From CAZHRC01 sp964533865 (lineage in GTDB: Bacteria; Bacillota; Clostridia; Tissierellales; Peptoniphilaceae), in contig CAZHRC010000001.1 of the NCBI GenBank assembly GCA_964533865.1, positions 248,001 through 312,000 on the forward strand: DNA of 64,000 nt. The letters run 5' to 3'. The notes under the pieces were generated by a model. The model saw only the letters and a program-made list of their open reading frames with translations. It made no database searches and was not told the DNA's origin. Made by a program: the position numbers and the translations under genes. Shown here one piece after another: positions 43,772 to 53,669 of this stretch (its first letter is position 1; every line of letters starts with the position of its first letter).

Positions 43772-45304
43772 TTATTTTGCATATTCCATTGCGCGTGTTT
43801 CGCGTATTACATTAACTTTTATCTGACCTGGATACTCCAATTCTTCCTCAATACGCTTAGCGATGTCACGTGCTGTGACAATCATTTGATCTTCCGATAT
43901 GCGATCTGGTTTGACCATTATGCGCACTTCTCGCCCAGCCTGTATCGCAAAAGATTTTTCGATCCCATCAAATGAATTCGCGATCTCTTCTAAGCTCTCT
44001 AATCGTTTAATATAGTTTTCCAAAGATTCTCGTCGCGCACCAGGTCGCGCTGCAGATATAGCATCGCTTGCTTGAACAAGCATCGCTTCCAAACTATTGA
44101 TTTCAACATCGCCATGATGAGCTTCGATACAGTGAATAACTTCCTTGGTCTCCTTGTATCGTTTTGCTGCTGCAACTCCAAGGTCGACGTGTGGACCTTC
44201 GATCTCGTGATCTATCGCTTTCCCAATATCATGGAGAAGCCCACCTCTTTTAGCGATTTTTACATTGCAACCTAGTTCAGCAGCCATCATTCCAGCTAAA
44301 GTAGATACTTCGATGGCATGTTTTAAGACATTTTGACCATAGGATGTACGATAACGCAATTTACCAAGTAGCTTCACCAACTCAGGGTGCAACCCATGGA
44401 CATTAGCGTCCTCAGTAGCTTTTTCCCCTTCTTCTTTGATGGTTTGATTCACTTCATCTCTGGCTTTTTCGATCATCTCTTCAATTCTAGACGGATGAAT
44501 TCGACCGTCATTGATGAGTTTTTCTAAGGCAATTCGTGCAATTTCCCTGCGAATCGGATCAAAGCCTGATAGGACCACCGCTTCTGGCGTATCATCGATA
44601 ATTAGATCGATTCCTGTTAAGGTTTCGAAAGCTCTAATGTTGCGACCCTCGCGACCTATAATCCGCCCTTTCATCTCATCATTGGGCAGCGAGACAACGG
44701 TGACCGTAGATTCTGCAACATGATCAGCCGCATAACGTTGAATGGACGTTGTTATGATTTCCCGTGCTTTTTTCTCAGACTCTTCTTTGGTTCTACTCTC
44801 AAATTCTCGTATAATCAAAGCTGATTCATGCATAGCTTCTTTGCGTACACCATCTAAAAGAACTTCCTTCGCATCCTCACTCGTCATACCTGCAACTCTT
44901 TCAAGTTCCTTAGTTTGCTCGTGGATGATTTCGTCGATACGAGATTCTTTCTCTTCAACTTTGCGCATGTTTTCGGAAAGTTGTTCACTCTTTCTGTCAA
45001 GATTCATCGATTTTTTGTCTAAGCTCTCTTCTTTTTGAGTGATCCGATTTTCCATTTTTTGAACTTCAGCACGTCGCTCGCGATTTTCTCGTTCTTGATC
45101 ATTTCGAAGTCTATGGATCTCATCCTTAGCTTCAAGCAAAGCCTCTTTCTTCTTTGTTTCGGCTTCCTTATTCGCATCATTGACGAGTTTCTCTGCTAAA
45201 GTCTCCGCAGAACCAATCTTGCTCTCAGCAATATTTTTGCGCACCATGAAACCGATAAGCGCACCAACTAGGACTCCAATCAGTCCAATAATTACCTCTA
45301 TCAT
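43772..45304 (-). CDS. rny: Ribonuclease Y
   Basis: A 510-residue RNase Y. An N-terminal membrane helix (about 3-22) anchors it; a long coiled coil (about 30-190) is followed by a KH domain (GRIIGREGRNIRAFE) and an HD domain (GGLLHDIGKAIDHE; then EAHHGD). It starts mRNA decay at the membrane in Firmicutes lacking RNase E. GGGGAGGTG precedes the ATG. It has its own promoter after recA. Confidence 0.96.
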   Translation of the reverse strand: MIEVIIGLIGVLVGALIGFMVRKNIAESKIGSAETLAEKLVNDANKEAETKKKEALLEAKDEIHRLRNDQERENRERRAEVQKMENRITQKEESLDKKSMNLDRKSEQLSENMRKVEEKESRIDEIIHEQTKELERVAGMTSEDAKEVLLDGVRKEAMHESALIIREFESRTKEESEKKAREIITTSIQRYAADHVAESTVTVVSLPNDEMKGRIIGREGRNIRAFETLTGIDLIIDDTPEAVVLSGFDPIRREIARIALEKLINDGRIHPSRIEEMIEKARDEVNQTIKEEGEKATEDANVHGLHPELVKLLGKLRYRTSYGQNVLKHAIEVSTLAGMMAAELGCNVKIAKRGGLLHDIGKAIDHEIEGPHVDLGVAAAKRYKETKEVIHCIEAHHGDVEINSLEAMLVQASDAISAARPGARRESLENYIKRLESLEEIANSFDGIEKSFAIQAGREVRIMVKPDRISEDQMIVTARDIAKRIEEELEYPGQIKVNVIRETRAMEYAK

Positions 45305-45374
45305 AGTTCACCTCCCCATATTCAATTTTCAAATTGCAGTTTATATTCATAAGAATAGGTTTCCCTATTAATAA

Positions 45375-45403
45375 ATAATATCTCTTTTAAGTGTTTATGT
45401 CAA
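45375..45403 (-). promoter_or_regulatory. rny promoter
   Basis: On the minus strand TTGACA (45398-45403), a 17-base spacer and TATTAT (45375-45380). A small 6-bp hairpin (45354-45369) would sit at the very 5' end of the transcript. Confidence 0.8.
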
Positions 45404-45419
45404 TAAAGGAAGTGTGCCA

Positions 45420-46472
45420 TTATTCGTCTATCGAATCAGCATTATTTTCGTCGATAGTGTTCTCGCTTTGGTTTAATGCGAGTTTTTCGCGGATCTGCCG
45501 ATCGACATTTTCTAAAATATCTTGATTCTCTATCAAATAATCTTTAACTTTTTCTCTTCCTTGACCGATGCGGTCACCGTTATAACTGTACCACGATCCT
45601 GATTTTTGGATGATATCAAGTTCTGCTGCCGTATCAAGGAGAACGCCCTCTTTTGAAATTCCTTTGCCATACATAATATCAAATTCAACTTGTTTGAAAG
45701 GTGGTGCCACCTTGTTTTTTACAACTTTTACTCGAGTCCTATTTCCAACGATATTGTCACCATCTTTAATGGCTTCCGCACGGCGTATATCTAATCGAAC
45801 ACTGGAGTAGAACTTTAGAGCACGACCACCAGTAGTTGTTTCTGGGCTGCCAAACATTACGCCAACTTTTTCGCGCAGCTGGTTAATAAATATGACGATA
45901 GTGTTAGATTTTGATATAATACCTGTCAATTTACGCAGAGCTTGTGACATGAGGCGCGCTTGAAGCCCAATGTGCGAATCACCCATTTCCCCCTCTATTT
46001 CTGCACGTGGTACCAATGCCGCCACTGAATCGACGACAATAATATCAACAGCGTTACTGCGTACGAGAGATTCTGTGATTTCCAAGGATTGCTCACCTGT
46101 ATCGGGTTGTGCTACGATGAGATTTTCAATATCAACACCTAAGTTGCTGGCGTATGTGGCATCCAATGCGTGCTCTGCATCAATAAATGCTGCTGTACCA
46201 CCGAGTTTTTGTGCTTCAGCTACTACGTGAAGGGCAACAGTAGTTTTGCCTGATGACTCTGGTCCGTAAATCTCGATAATACGGCCTCTCGGTAATCCTC
46301 CTATCCCCAACGCTATATCTAAGTTAATAGCACCTGTCGGTATCGCATCTATTGAAGTAGCAGGAGCATCGCCTAAGCGCATAACAGAACCTTTACCGAA
46401 TTGTTTTTCAATTTTAGTAAAAGCTACTTCTAATGCCTTCTTCTTTTCTTCTGTATTCATTCGATTAGTCAT
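45420..46472 (-). CDS. recA: Recombinase RecA
   Basis: A 350-residue RecA. Walker A is GPESSGKT, with FIDAEHALD, VDSVAALVPRAE, the loop L2 region NQLREKVGVMFGSPETTTGG and an acidic C-terminus. It forms filaments on single-stranded DNA for recombination and triggers LexA cleavage. GGAGGAG lies four bases before the first ATG. It follows pgsA by 13 bases, so it is transcribed from upstream; no SOS box is visible close to its start. Confidence 0.97.
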   Translation of the reverse strand: MTNRMNTEEKKKALEVAFTKIEKQFGKGSVMRLGDAPATSIDAIPTGAINLDIALGIGGLPRGRIIEIYGPESSGKTTVALHVVAEAQKLGGTAAFIDAEHALDATYASNLGVDIENLIVAQPDTGEQSLEITESLVRSNAVDIIVVDSVAALVPRAEIEGEMGDSHIGLQARLMSQALRKLTGIISKSNTIVIFINQLREKVGVMFGSPETTTGGRALKFYSSVRLDIRRAEAIKDGDNIVGNRTRVKVVKNKVAPPFKQVEFDIMYGKGISKEGVLLDTAAELDIIQKSGSWYSYNGDRIGQGREKVKDYLIENQDILENVDRQIREKLALNQSENTIDENNADSIDE

Positions 46473-46485
46473 ATTTCTCCTCCAA

Positions 46486-47028
46486 TTAACGATCCATAAT
46501 ATTTAATACGTTGATGTTCTTGCATATATAATCCACAAGTGATGCAATGGTGAATACCAAAGCAATGTTTAGCATTATCTTATCCATAGGTACTGACAAT
46601 GGAACAATAACACGATTATTCATCAATAACAAAATAATCGCTGCGAATTGCGTGATTGTTTTTATTTTTCCTAGTGGACTCGCCGCTATCGTAACGCCAC
46701 TCGACGCTGCAAGTGTTCGAAACCCAGTGATGATAAACTCTCTTGCTGTGATTGTGATGAGTATCCAAGCCGGTACCTTTCCAATACTGCACAATAGTAT
46801 GAGCGCACTAATAGTTAACAGTTTATCTGCTAACGGATCTAAGAATTTTCCCAAAGTGGTAATCAAGTTTCTACTTCGTGCCAAATACCCGTCTAACGCA
46901 TCCGTTAACGCAGCAATGATAAAAATGATCACCGGGATGTAATTAGTAGTTTCAAAAGCATAAAATGCGATGACAAATACGGGAATTAACATTAACCGTA
47001 ACGCGGTGACTTTATTCGCTATATTCAT
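46486..47028 (-). CDS. pgsA: CDP-diacylglycerol-glycerol-3-phosphate 3-phosphatidyltransferase
   Basis: A 180-residue membrane enzyme. The CDP-alcohol phosphatidyltransferase motif is complete: D46-G47-x2-A50-R51-x8-G60-x3-D64-x3-D68. Several membrane helices surround it. It makes phosphatidylglycerol phosphate. It overlaps ftsK/spoIIIE by 17 bases and precedes recA, a gene order common in Clostridia. Confidence 0.92.
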   Translation of the reverse strand: MNIANKVTALRLMLIPVFVIAFYAFETTNYIPVIIFIIAALTDALDGYLARSRNLITTLGKFLDPLADKLLTISALILLCSIGKVPAWILITITAREFIITGFRTLAASSGVTIAASPLGKIKTITQFAAIILLLMNNRVIVPLSVPMDKIMLNIALVFTIASLVDYICKNINVLNIMDR

Positions 47029-49225
47029 GATTTTCCCCTTTTTGATTGAGATACTCTTTTCCGACTAACACTCTCCGAGGTTTACTCCCTTCAAAACCTC
47101 CTACTACACCATTTTCTTCCAACTGGTCGATCAGTCGACCCGCTCTCGCATATCCGATTTTGAGTTTTCTTTGAAGCAAACTAACAGATGCCTGACCTTC
47201 GGTCAACACCAATTCAAGAGCTTCATCGTAAAGGTCATCCTCTGGTTCCGAACTATAAATTGTACTTTCAGATGCTTTTTCAATATCTTCGATCATTTTA
47301 TCATCGTATTGGGCTATATTCTTTTCCTTTAAGTAATCTACCACATGCTCAACTTCTGAGTCACTGATAAACGCACCTTGGACCCGTAATGGCTTTACCA
47401 CATTTGATGGGTAAAATAACATGTCACCTTTACCTAAAAGCTTTTCTGCACCGGACATGTCAAGTATTGTACGTGAGTCAATTTGGGAAGAAACGGAAAA
47501 AGAAATCCTCGATGGTATATTGGCTTTGATTGTCCCTGTGATAACATCAACAGTTGGACGCTGCGTCGCAATTATCAAGTGTATGCCGCAAGCTCTTGAC
47601 ATTTGGGCTAAGCGGCAAATGTAATCTTCAACCTCTTGCGCTGATGCCATCATCAAATCCGAAAGTTCATCGATGATGATCACAATATATGGCAATGATT
47701 CCATTTCATCTCTATCCACAACTTGTTTTTCACGATAAGAAGTAATATCGCGAACAGAGTACTGCGAAAATAATTTATATCGTCTTTCCATTTCCTTTAC
47801 GGCCCAATTTAACGCTGAACTCGCTTTTTTTGGATCGGTGACTACTGGGATGACTAAATGCGGGATCCCATTGTATATACTCAATTCGACGACTTTTGGA
47901 TCGATTAGCAAAAGCTTGACGTCAGATGGATCCATCTTATAGAGTACGCTCATGATAATTGTATTGATACAAACCGATTTACCTGCTCCTGTAGCCCCGG
48001 CAATCAGTAAATGTGGCATGCGTTCGATTCCTGAGACAATAGGATCACCTGAGATGGTTTTTCCTAAGGCGATAGGAATCGTAAATGAATTTTGCGAAAA
48101 TTCTGGAGAAGTTACAATATCTTTGAAGGATACGGTATCTTTCTGATCATTTGGAACCTCAATGCCGACATAGGATTTTCCTGGGATTGGCGCTTCAATA
48201 CGGATTCCAGAGGTTGCAAGGGAGAGGGAGAGATTATCCGCCAAATTTGTAATGCGGCTCACTTTTACACCTTTGGCTAAATCTAATTCAAAACAGGTAA
48301 CCGTTGGCCCTCTATTTATTTGTACCACATTGGATTCTATGCCAAAACTCTTTAAAGTGTCTTCTATTTCCAATGCTTTATCTTTTAATTCCGATGGTTT
48401 TTCGACGATTGGGTTGTCAATAGATCGCAACAATTCGATCGGTGGAAATACGTAATGGTTATTGTCTTTTTCCATCGATAAATCAAATGATTCTATTGTG
48501 AGCTGTTCGGGATCTTGCATCGAAATAGATGGATCATTATAATTGGAAATGACAATAGACTTCTCACCTTCATCTGTTGCTTCTGGTTTAGTTGATGGAA
48601 CTGAACTTTTCTTCGGGGCAGAAGGTTTCTTGCTACTGGTTTTGTGTTTATTGCGTTTTAGGTATTGTACGAGTTTCATCGCCATTTCCCGAAGAAATCG
48701 CCCAACATCACTCAAGCTTAATTCAAATCCAATGAGCATCAAAATAAAGAGCATGAGCGCTACTATCAAATAAGTGCCTACGATGCCAAATAATCTTGTA
48801 AATACAAACCCAAGTGCAGCACCAATGATACCGGCACCTTTTTTGCTCGCTGCCATCGCAAATGAAATATCATAACGCCATTGAAATAACGCATCTTTAG
48901 ATATGCCTACGTCGATTATAAGTAGACCGATTAATAGGGCAATGGAAAGTAGGATATAGTACTTTTTGAACTTACCATAAAAACGGTTAATCCAGTAAAG
49001 GACGATGCCTATCATTAGAAACAAGGGGAGCAAAAAAGCACCTATACCCACTAAACGGAAGTATACACTAGCTAGAAACGCACCTAAGATGCCTGTTTTA
49101 TCGCTGAGTACGCTGATATAGGATATCGATACTAAGGCTAAAGATAACAGGCATACCGTACTCTTGGAAGGATATTCTCTTTTTGTATTTGCTGGTTTTC
49201 GTTTTTTCTTCTTTTGTATAGCCAT
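47012..49225 (-). CDS. FtsK/SpoIIIE DNA translocase
   Basis: A 737-residue translocase. Four membrane helices lie in the first 180 residues, then a low-complexity linker (about 185-235), the motor with Walker A GATGAGKSV (about 410-418), LLIDPKVVELS and IIIDELSDLMM, and a C-terminal gamma winged helix (about 675-735) that reads polar DNA repeats. It pumps chromosome DNA through division or sporulation septa. From sequence FtsK and SpoIIIE cannot be told apart. GGGAGG precedes the ATG. Confidence 0.94.
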   Translation of the reverse strand: MAIQKKKKRKPANTKREYPSKSTVCLLSLALVSISYISVLSDKTGILGAFLASVYFRLVGIGAFLLPLFLMIGIVLYWINRFYGKFKKYYILLSIALLIGLLIIDVGISKDALFQWRYDISFAMAASKKGAGIIGAALGFVFTRLFGIVGTYLIVALMLFILMLIGFELSLSDVGRFLREMAMKLVQYLKRNKHKTSSKKPSAPKKSSVPSTKPEATDEGEKSIVISNYNDPSISMQDPEQLTIESFDLSMEKDNNHYVFPPIELLRSIDNPIVEKPSELKDKALEIEDTLKSFGIESNVVQINRGPTVTCFELDLAKGVKVSRITNLADNLSLSLATSGIRIEAPIPGKSYVGIEVPNDQKDTVSFKDIVTSPEFSQNSFTIPIALGKTISGDPIVSGIERMPHLLIAGATGAGKSVCINTIIMSVLYKMDPSDVKLLLIDPKVVELSIYNGIPHLVIPVVTDPKKASSALNWAVKEMERRYKLFSQYSVRDITSYREKQVVDRDEMESLPYIVIIIDELSDLMMASAQEVEDYICRLAQMSRACGIHLIIATQRPTVDVITGTIKANIPSRISFSVSSQIDSRTILDMSGAEKLLGKGDMLFYPSNVVKPLRVQGAFISDSEVEHVVDYLKEKNIAQYDDKMIEDIEKASESTIYSSEPEDDLYDEALELVLTEGQASVSLLQRKLKIGYARAGRLIDQLEENGVVGGFEGSKPRRVLVGKEYLNQKGENHEYSE

Positions 49226-49251
49226 ACATCCTCCCTGTCATTACTACTCTC

Positions 49252-49260
49252 ATTATAGCA
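49252..49260 (-). promoter_or_regulatory. Extended -10 promoter of ftsK/spoIIIE
   Basis: On the minus strand TGCTATAAT with perfect TATAAT (49252-49257), 27 bases before the ATG at 49225. Confidence 0.7.
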
Positions 49261-49279
49261 TATCCCGGGATTTCATTGT

Positions 49280-49325
49280 AAAAGAAAACATAAACGAAGG
49301 AGTGTAAATCCGATCGTTTATGTTT
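49280..49325 (-). terminator. Terminator of pnp
   Basis: A 12-bp perfect stem (49286-49297 with 49314-49325) with a 16-base loop. On the minus strand a T-rich tail follows. Confidence 0.75.
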
Positions 49326-49335
49326 AATACGATAT

Positions 49336-51435
49336 CTATTTAGTTTGCGACTCTTGAAGAAGCACTTTGTGCGAAAGATTGATTCGCCCTTGTTTGTCGA
49401 TTTCGATAACTTTAACTTTTAATTTGTCGCCTTCTTTAACAACATCCTCAACTTTTTCTACACGCTCGTTTGCTAATTGGGAAATATGCACAAGGCCTTC
49501 CTTGCCCTTTACCAACTCGACAAAACAACCAAATTTCATGAGACGAGTCACTCGACCATCGTATATTTCCCCGACTTCGACTTCTTTAACGATCTCGTTA
49601 ATCATATCTATCGCTTGTTGTCCACTAGCTGTATCAGAAGCGGTAACTGTGATCAAGCCATCATCTGCAGTATCGATTTTGACACCAGTTTCATCTATGA
49701 TTTTATTGATGACTTTTCCACCTGGTCCGATGACTTCTCTTACCTTTTCAGGTTTAATTTGAACGGTCATGATGCGAGGGGCATATTTGGAGATGTCTTC
49801 CCTTGGTTCAGTTAACGTCTCAGCCATTTTTCCCAAAATATGCAGACGGCCGATTCGAGCTTTTTCCAAAGCCACTTCCAATACTTCTCTATCGATACCA
49901 CCAATTTTTATGTCCATTTGAATAGCAGTGATGCCATCAGTAGTACCTGCTACTTTAAAGTCCATATCGCCAAGGTGGTCTTCTAAACCTTGAATATCAG
50001 AAAGTATGGCGATATTGCCACTGGTTTCATCTTTGATCAATCCCATTGCAATACCTGCAACTGATGATTTAATTGGAACACCAGCGTCGAGTAGCGCTAA
50101 AGTAGAGCCGCAAACCGATCCTTGTGAACTAGATCCATTTGAACTCAATACTTCTGAAACAACACGAATGGTGTACGGAAACTGCTCTTCAGTTGGTAAC
50201 ACTGGAATAAGCGCTCGTTCTGCAAGGGCGCCGTGACCAATTTCGCGTCTACCTGGTGAACGCATCGGACGAGTATCTCCTACACTGTATGGTGGAAAAT
50301 TGTATTGATGCATATAGCGTTTTTTGATTTCTTCTTGGTTCAAACCATCTATGATTTGAACGTCACCAGGAGAGCCAAGTGTTACTACCGATAGAACTTG
50401 TGTTTGACCACGTGTAAACAATCCTGAGCCATGGGTGCGTGGCAACAAGCCAGCTTCTGTCCAAATTGGACGAATTTCATCGAGTTGACGACCATCTGGC
50501 CTTATTGCTTCATCAGTAATTAACCTGCGAACTTCTTGCTTCATCAAATCGTCGATAATAACTTGGATATCATCGTTTTGTTCTGGGTACTCTTCTTCAA
50601 AGTTTTCTAAAGCGTCATCGATGACCGCATTTAAGTTTTCTTGACGCTCGATTTTATCAGGCGTGCGTAGCGCTGTCGCAACTTTTTCTTTAGAGTAATT
50701 GATGATAGAGTTCTCAAAAGTTTCATCAAATTTAGGTGCATCGAAGGGAGTTTTCTCTTTGCCCACTTCAGCTGCAATAGTTTCAATAAACTCACAAATA
50801 CCTTTGATCTCTTCGTGTGCTGTGAGTATCGATTCTAAGACTTGGTCTTCAGATAACTCATTACACCCTGCCTCTACCATCATGATCGCGTCTTTTGTGC
50901 CTGATACTGTTAAGGCAAGATCGGATACTTCACGTTGGGCGCGTGTTGGATTGATGATGATTTTTCCATTAACATATCCCACTGCTACTGATCCGGTTGG
51001 TCCATTAAATGGAATATTGGAAATCGACAATGCAATTGACGAACCAATCATTGCCAGTATATCTGTTGCGTGATCTTCTTCCATTGAAAGCACTGTTGCA
51101 ATGACTTGAACATCGTTTCTATAACCTTCTGGGAACAAGGGGCGAATCGGACGGTCGATAAGTCTTGCTGTTAAAGTTGCATGCTCACTGGGTCTGCCTT
51201 CGCGTTTAATGAATCCCCCAGGGATTTTACCTGCAGAATACATTTTTTCCTCGTAGTCGCAACTAAGAGGGAAGAAGTCAATACCTGCACGCGGCTTTGA
51301 AGAAGCCGTTGCAGTGACTAAGACAATCGATTCTCCTGATTGCACTAAGCACGCACCACCAGCTTGCTCAGCCACTTTTCCGATCGTCACTACAAGTTCT
51401 TCACCACATAAATCGTAGGTATAGCGTTGTGACAT
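49336..51435 (-). CDS. pnp: Polyribonucleotide nucleotidyltransferase
   Basis: A 699-residue PNPase: two RNase PH domains (about 1-215 and 300-540), a helical linker, KH (about 552-612, IGPGGKVINKIIDE) and S1 (about 618-690). It degrades RNA 3' to 5' with phosphate. The start is ATG 51435 after GGAGGT (51440-51445); the ATG at 51447 overlaps that site. It follows rpsO after a terminator-like hairpin, so read-through or processing should set its level. Confidence 0.96.
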   Translation of the reverse strand: MSQRYTYDLCGEELVVTIGKVAEQAGGACLVQSGESIVLVTATASSKPRAGIDFFPLSCDYEEKMYSAGKIPGGFIKREGRPSEHATLTARLIDRPIRPLFPEGYRNDVQVIATVLSMEEDHATDILAMIGSSIALSISNIPFNGPTGSVAVGYVNGKIIINPTRAQREVSDLALTVSGTKDAIMMVEAGCNELSEDQVLESILTAHEEIKGICEFIETIAAEVGKEKTPFDAPKFDETFENSIINYSKEKVATALRTPDKIERQENLNAVIDDALENFEEEYPEQNDDIQVIIDDLMKQEVRRLITDEAIRPDGRQLDEIRPIWTEAGLLPRTHGSGLFTRGQTQVLSVVTLGSPGDVQIIDGLNQEEIKKRYMHQYNFPPYSVGDTRPMRSPGRREIGHGALAERALIPVLPTEEQFPYTIRVVSEVLSSNGSSSQGSVCGSTLALLDAGVPIKSSVAGIAMGLIKDETSGNIAILSDIQGLEDHLGDMDFKVAGTTDGITAIQMDIKIGGIDREVLEVALEKARIGRLHILGKMAETLTEPREDISKYAPRIMTVQIKPEKVREVIGPGGKVINKIIDETGVKIDTADDGLITVTASDTASGQQAIDMINEIVKEVEVGEIYDGRVTRLMKFGCFVELVKGKEGLVHISQLANERVEKVEDVVKEGDKLKVKVIEIDKQGRINLSHKVLLQESQTK

Positions 51436-51456
51436 AGTTACCTCCATTTCTTTCCC

Positions 51457-51483
51457 TAAAAAATTAGAGCGGAAATCCGCTCT
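51457..51483 (-). terminator. Terminator between rpsO and pnp
   Basis: A 7-bp stem AGAGCGG (51466-51472) with CCGCTCT (51477-51483); on the minus strand it is followed by AATTTTTTAG. It touches the rpsO stop codon. Confidence 0.75.
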
Positions 51484-51484
51484 G

Positions 51485-51751
51485 TTATCCTCTGATCTTC
51501 AATTTTTGAATCAATGCACGGTAACCTTCAATATCTTTGTTTTGTAGATATTTTAATAACCCTCTACGTTTACCGATCATTTTAAATAGACCGCGACGTG
51601 AGTGGTGATCTTTAGAATGTGTTTTCAAGTGCTCTGTCAAGTAGTTGATACGGTAAGTTAAGACCGCAATTTGCACTTCTGGAGAGCCTGTGTCTTGTTC
51701 GTTGATTTGATATTCTTTGATGAGTTCTTGCTTTGTTTCTTTTGTAATCAT
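51485..51751 (-). CDS. rpsO: Ribosomal protein S15
   Basis: An 88-residue uS15, full length. EYQINEQDTGSPEVQIA, LTEHLKTHSKDHHSRRGL and RRGLLKYLQNKD are invariant features. It binds 16S rRNA helix 22 and the three-way junction. It has its own promoter inside the 3' end of ribF and a structured leader that may bind S15 itself. The ribosome site is AGGAGG. Confidence 0.97.
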   Translation of the reverse strand: MITKETKQELIKEYQINEQDTGSPEVQIAVLTYRINYLTEHLKTHSKDHHSRRGLFKMIGKRRGLLKYLQNKDIEGYRALIQKLKIRG

Positions 51752-51776
51752 GTTGTCCTCCTAATAATTTAAATTC

Positions 51777-51821
51777 ACCGCAGCCAAGTAAAAGTTGAGG
51801 GACTTGTGACCGAGCCGTGGT
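51777..51821 (-). promoter_or_regulatory. Candidate S15-binding rpsO leader
   Basis: In the rpsO leader an 8-bp stem with one mismatch (51814-51821 with 51777-51784) contains adjacent G-U and G-C pairs, the kind of feature S15 recognises. A second stem (51785-51789 with 51802-51806) is nested inside. It lies between promoter and ribosome site, as in known S15 autoregulation. Confidence 0.45.
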
Positions 51822-51833
51822 AACAACATTGAA

Positions 51834-51862
51834 ATCATACCACAATCTATGATGTTTGTAAA
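51834..51862 (-). promoter_or_regulatory. rpsO promoter inside the ribF 3' end
   Basis: On the minus strand TTTACA (51857-51862), a 17-base spacer and TATGAT (51834-51839) preceded by TGG. Confidence 0.75.
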
Positions 51863-52782
51863 GATTTAATTAGTGCTCGAGCCTGTATTTCATCGCGATT
51901 CATTTGTTCTATAAGCGCTTTAGGAGTATCAAAACGATAATCCGGCCGTAATTTCTCGATAAATAATAGGCTCACATGTTCGTTATAGATATCGCCAGTG
52001 AAGTCCATAATAAAAGTTTCGATTTTAATCTCTTTACTATTTGTAAAGGTGGGATTTGTTCCGATATTGGTCAGGCCGTACCAAACCTTATCGCCAAGTT
52101 CAACTTGTGTCAAATAAACTCCAAAACGAGGTGTCAGATAATTAAAATCTAGCTCTAAGTTTGCAGTTGGGAAATTTAAGAAGCGTCCTCTCCCGCTACC
52201 GTGTACGACTGTCCCTGATAGGGCATAATAGCGATTGAGTAAAGAGGTGACGCGGATAAATTCTCCCTGGGCGACCAAATGTCGGATCCATGTACTACTC
52301 ACTAAATTGCCGTTGTCGCAAATTGGATTTGTCACATGAACATGAAAATCGTAAATCTCGCCAAGAGATGCTAGCGTACTCACAGAACCGGAAGCTTTCT
52401 TTCCAAAATGATAATCGGATCCTACTACAGCGTAACCAATGTTTAGTGCTTCTTTAAGAACGATTTTAGCAAAATGCTCAGCCGATAGCTCCTTGGTTCT
52501 TTCATTAAAATCCATGCAGTAAGCAACTTCAACACCTAGGTCACTAACAAGTCGTATTTTATCTTGAATGCTGGTGAGATATCCTTTTGAGTGAGAACGC
52601 AATATTTCATTGGTGTGGTTATCAAATAAGAGTACGGCAGAAACCATATTGTTGGCCTTGGCAAGTTGTATGACATCTGCGATTAACGATTGATGCCCAA
52701 TATGGATACCATCAAAATTACCTAAACCAATAACCGTTTTGCGTAGTATTTTTTGAGAAGAATTCCATTGAATGATTTTCAC
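51847..52782 (-). CDS. ribF: Bifunctional riboflavin kinase / FAD synthetase
   Basis: A 311-residue RibF. The N-terminal FAD synthetase part has GLGNFDGIHIGHQSLI and GSDYHFGKKASG; the C-terminal flavokinase part has GSGRGRFLNFPTANLE and YGLTNIGTNPTF. It makes FMN and FAD. The start is GTG 52782, five bases after AAGGTGA and six bases past the truB stop; the longer frame upstream is within truB. It closes the rimP-to-ribF run. Confidence 0.93.
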   Translation of the reverse strand: MKIIQWNSSQKILRKTVIGLGNFDGIHIGHQSLIADVIQLAKANNMVSAVLLFDNHTNEILRSHSKGYLTSIQDKIRLVSDLGVEVAYCMDFNERTKELSAEHFAKIVLKEALNIGYAVVGSDYHFGKKASGSVSTLASLGEIYDFHVHVTNPICDNGNLVSSTWIRHLVAQGEFIRVTSLLNRYYALSGTVVHGSGRGRFLNFPTANLELDFNYLTPRFGVYLTQVELGDKVWYGLTNIGTNPTFTNSKEIKIETFIMDFTGDIYNEHVSLLFIEKLRPDYRFDTPKALIEQMNRDEIQARALIKSLQTS

Positions 52783-52787
52783 ACTTG

Positions 52788-53669
52788 TCACCTTGCTAAC
52801 ATTTTTTGCATGCGTAGCATGAGTATTCCTTCTTTGCATGCTACTATTCCTATACCCATAAATCTTAACCCGCAATAGACTTTATAGTTTTGTCCATTTT
52901 CGTAATCACCAGTAAGCGTGATAGCCTGACCATTGGTGAGCTTAAACTCTGCCGATTCCGGAAAATCTATGCGTTTTAATTGATAGAGGTAGCCATCCAT
53001 AGGTAATACGAAGGAAGTATCACCGTTGCCATGAAGAGCTCTAATACTATCAAGACTCAGGCTTTGATTTATTGCAAATCGGCCGACAGAAGATCGAGTG
53101 AGTCGAGTCATCGTTGCATAGGTACCCAGCGCCATTCCAAAATCATCTACCAGTGCACGGATATAGGTTCCTTTAGAACAATGGCAATAGAAATGAACAA
53201 CATCTCCTGTTCGCCTTATTATTTCGAAGGAATAGATCTCGATCGCGCGCGTTGGACGATCGATATTCTTACCTTTCCGTGCTTCTTCGTAGAGTTTTTT
53301 TCCTTTGATTTTAACGGCCGAGAACATTGGCGGTTTTTGATCGATGATACCATTAAACATCTTAGTAGTTTGCATGAGCGCTTCATCGGTCACTACCACA
53401 TCTTTCATTCCGATAATGGTTCCCGTGCCATCCAAAGTGTCTGTACGGTAGCCAAATTGCATCTCTCCGTAGTATTCTTTGCCTTGTTCCATAATGTATT
53501 CACTAAGTCTAGTAGCGCTACCTAGGCAAATCGGCAATACTCCGGCAACTTCGGGGTCAAGCGTTCCTGTGTGTCCGATCTTTTTTATGCCGAGTACACC
53601 TCTTAGAACGGCCACTACATCATGAGAGGTAAATCCGCGATCTTTATATACATTAATAAAGCCGTTCAT
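52788..53669 (-). CDS. truB: tRNA pseudouridine(55) synthase
   Basis: A 293-residue TruB. It begins NGFINVYKDRGFTSHD, with the catalytic aspartate D38 in GTLDPEVAGVLP, and has KGTYIRAL later. It makes the universal pseudouridine 55 in the tRNA T-loop. Its ATG overlaps the nrnA stop as TAATG. Confidence 0.95.
   Translation of the reverse strand: MNGFINVYKDRGFTSHDVVAVLRGVLGIKKIGHTGTLDPEVAGVLPICLGSATRLSEYIMEQGKEYYGEMQFGYRTDTLDGTGTIIGMKDVVVTDEALMQTTKMFNGIIDQKPPMFSAVKIKGKKLYEEARKGKNIDRPTRAIEIYSFEIIRRTGDVVHFYCHCSKGTYIRALVDDFGMALGTYATMTRLTRSSVGRFAINQSLSLDSIRALHGNGDTSFVLPMDGYLYQLKRIDFPESAEFKLTNGQAITLTGDYENGQNYKVYCGLRFMGIGIVACKEGILMLRMQKMLAR

Noticed and set aside
46473..46485. SOS box in front of recA
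   Set aside because: The 13-base gap after pgsA holds only the ribosome site; no GAAC-N4-GTTC was seen nearby.
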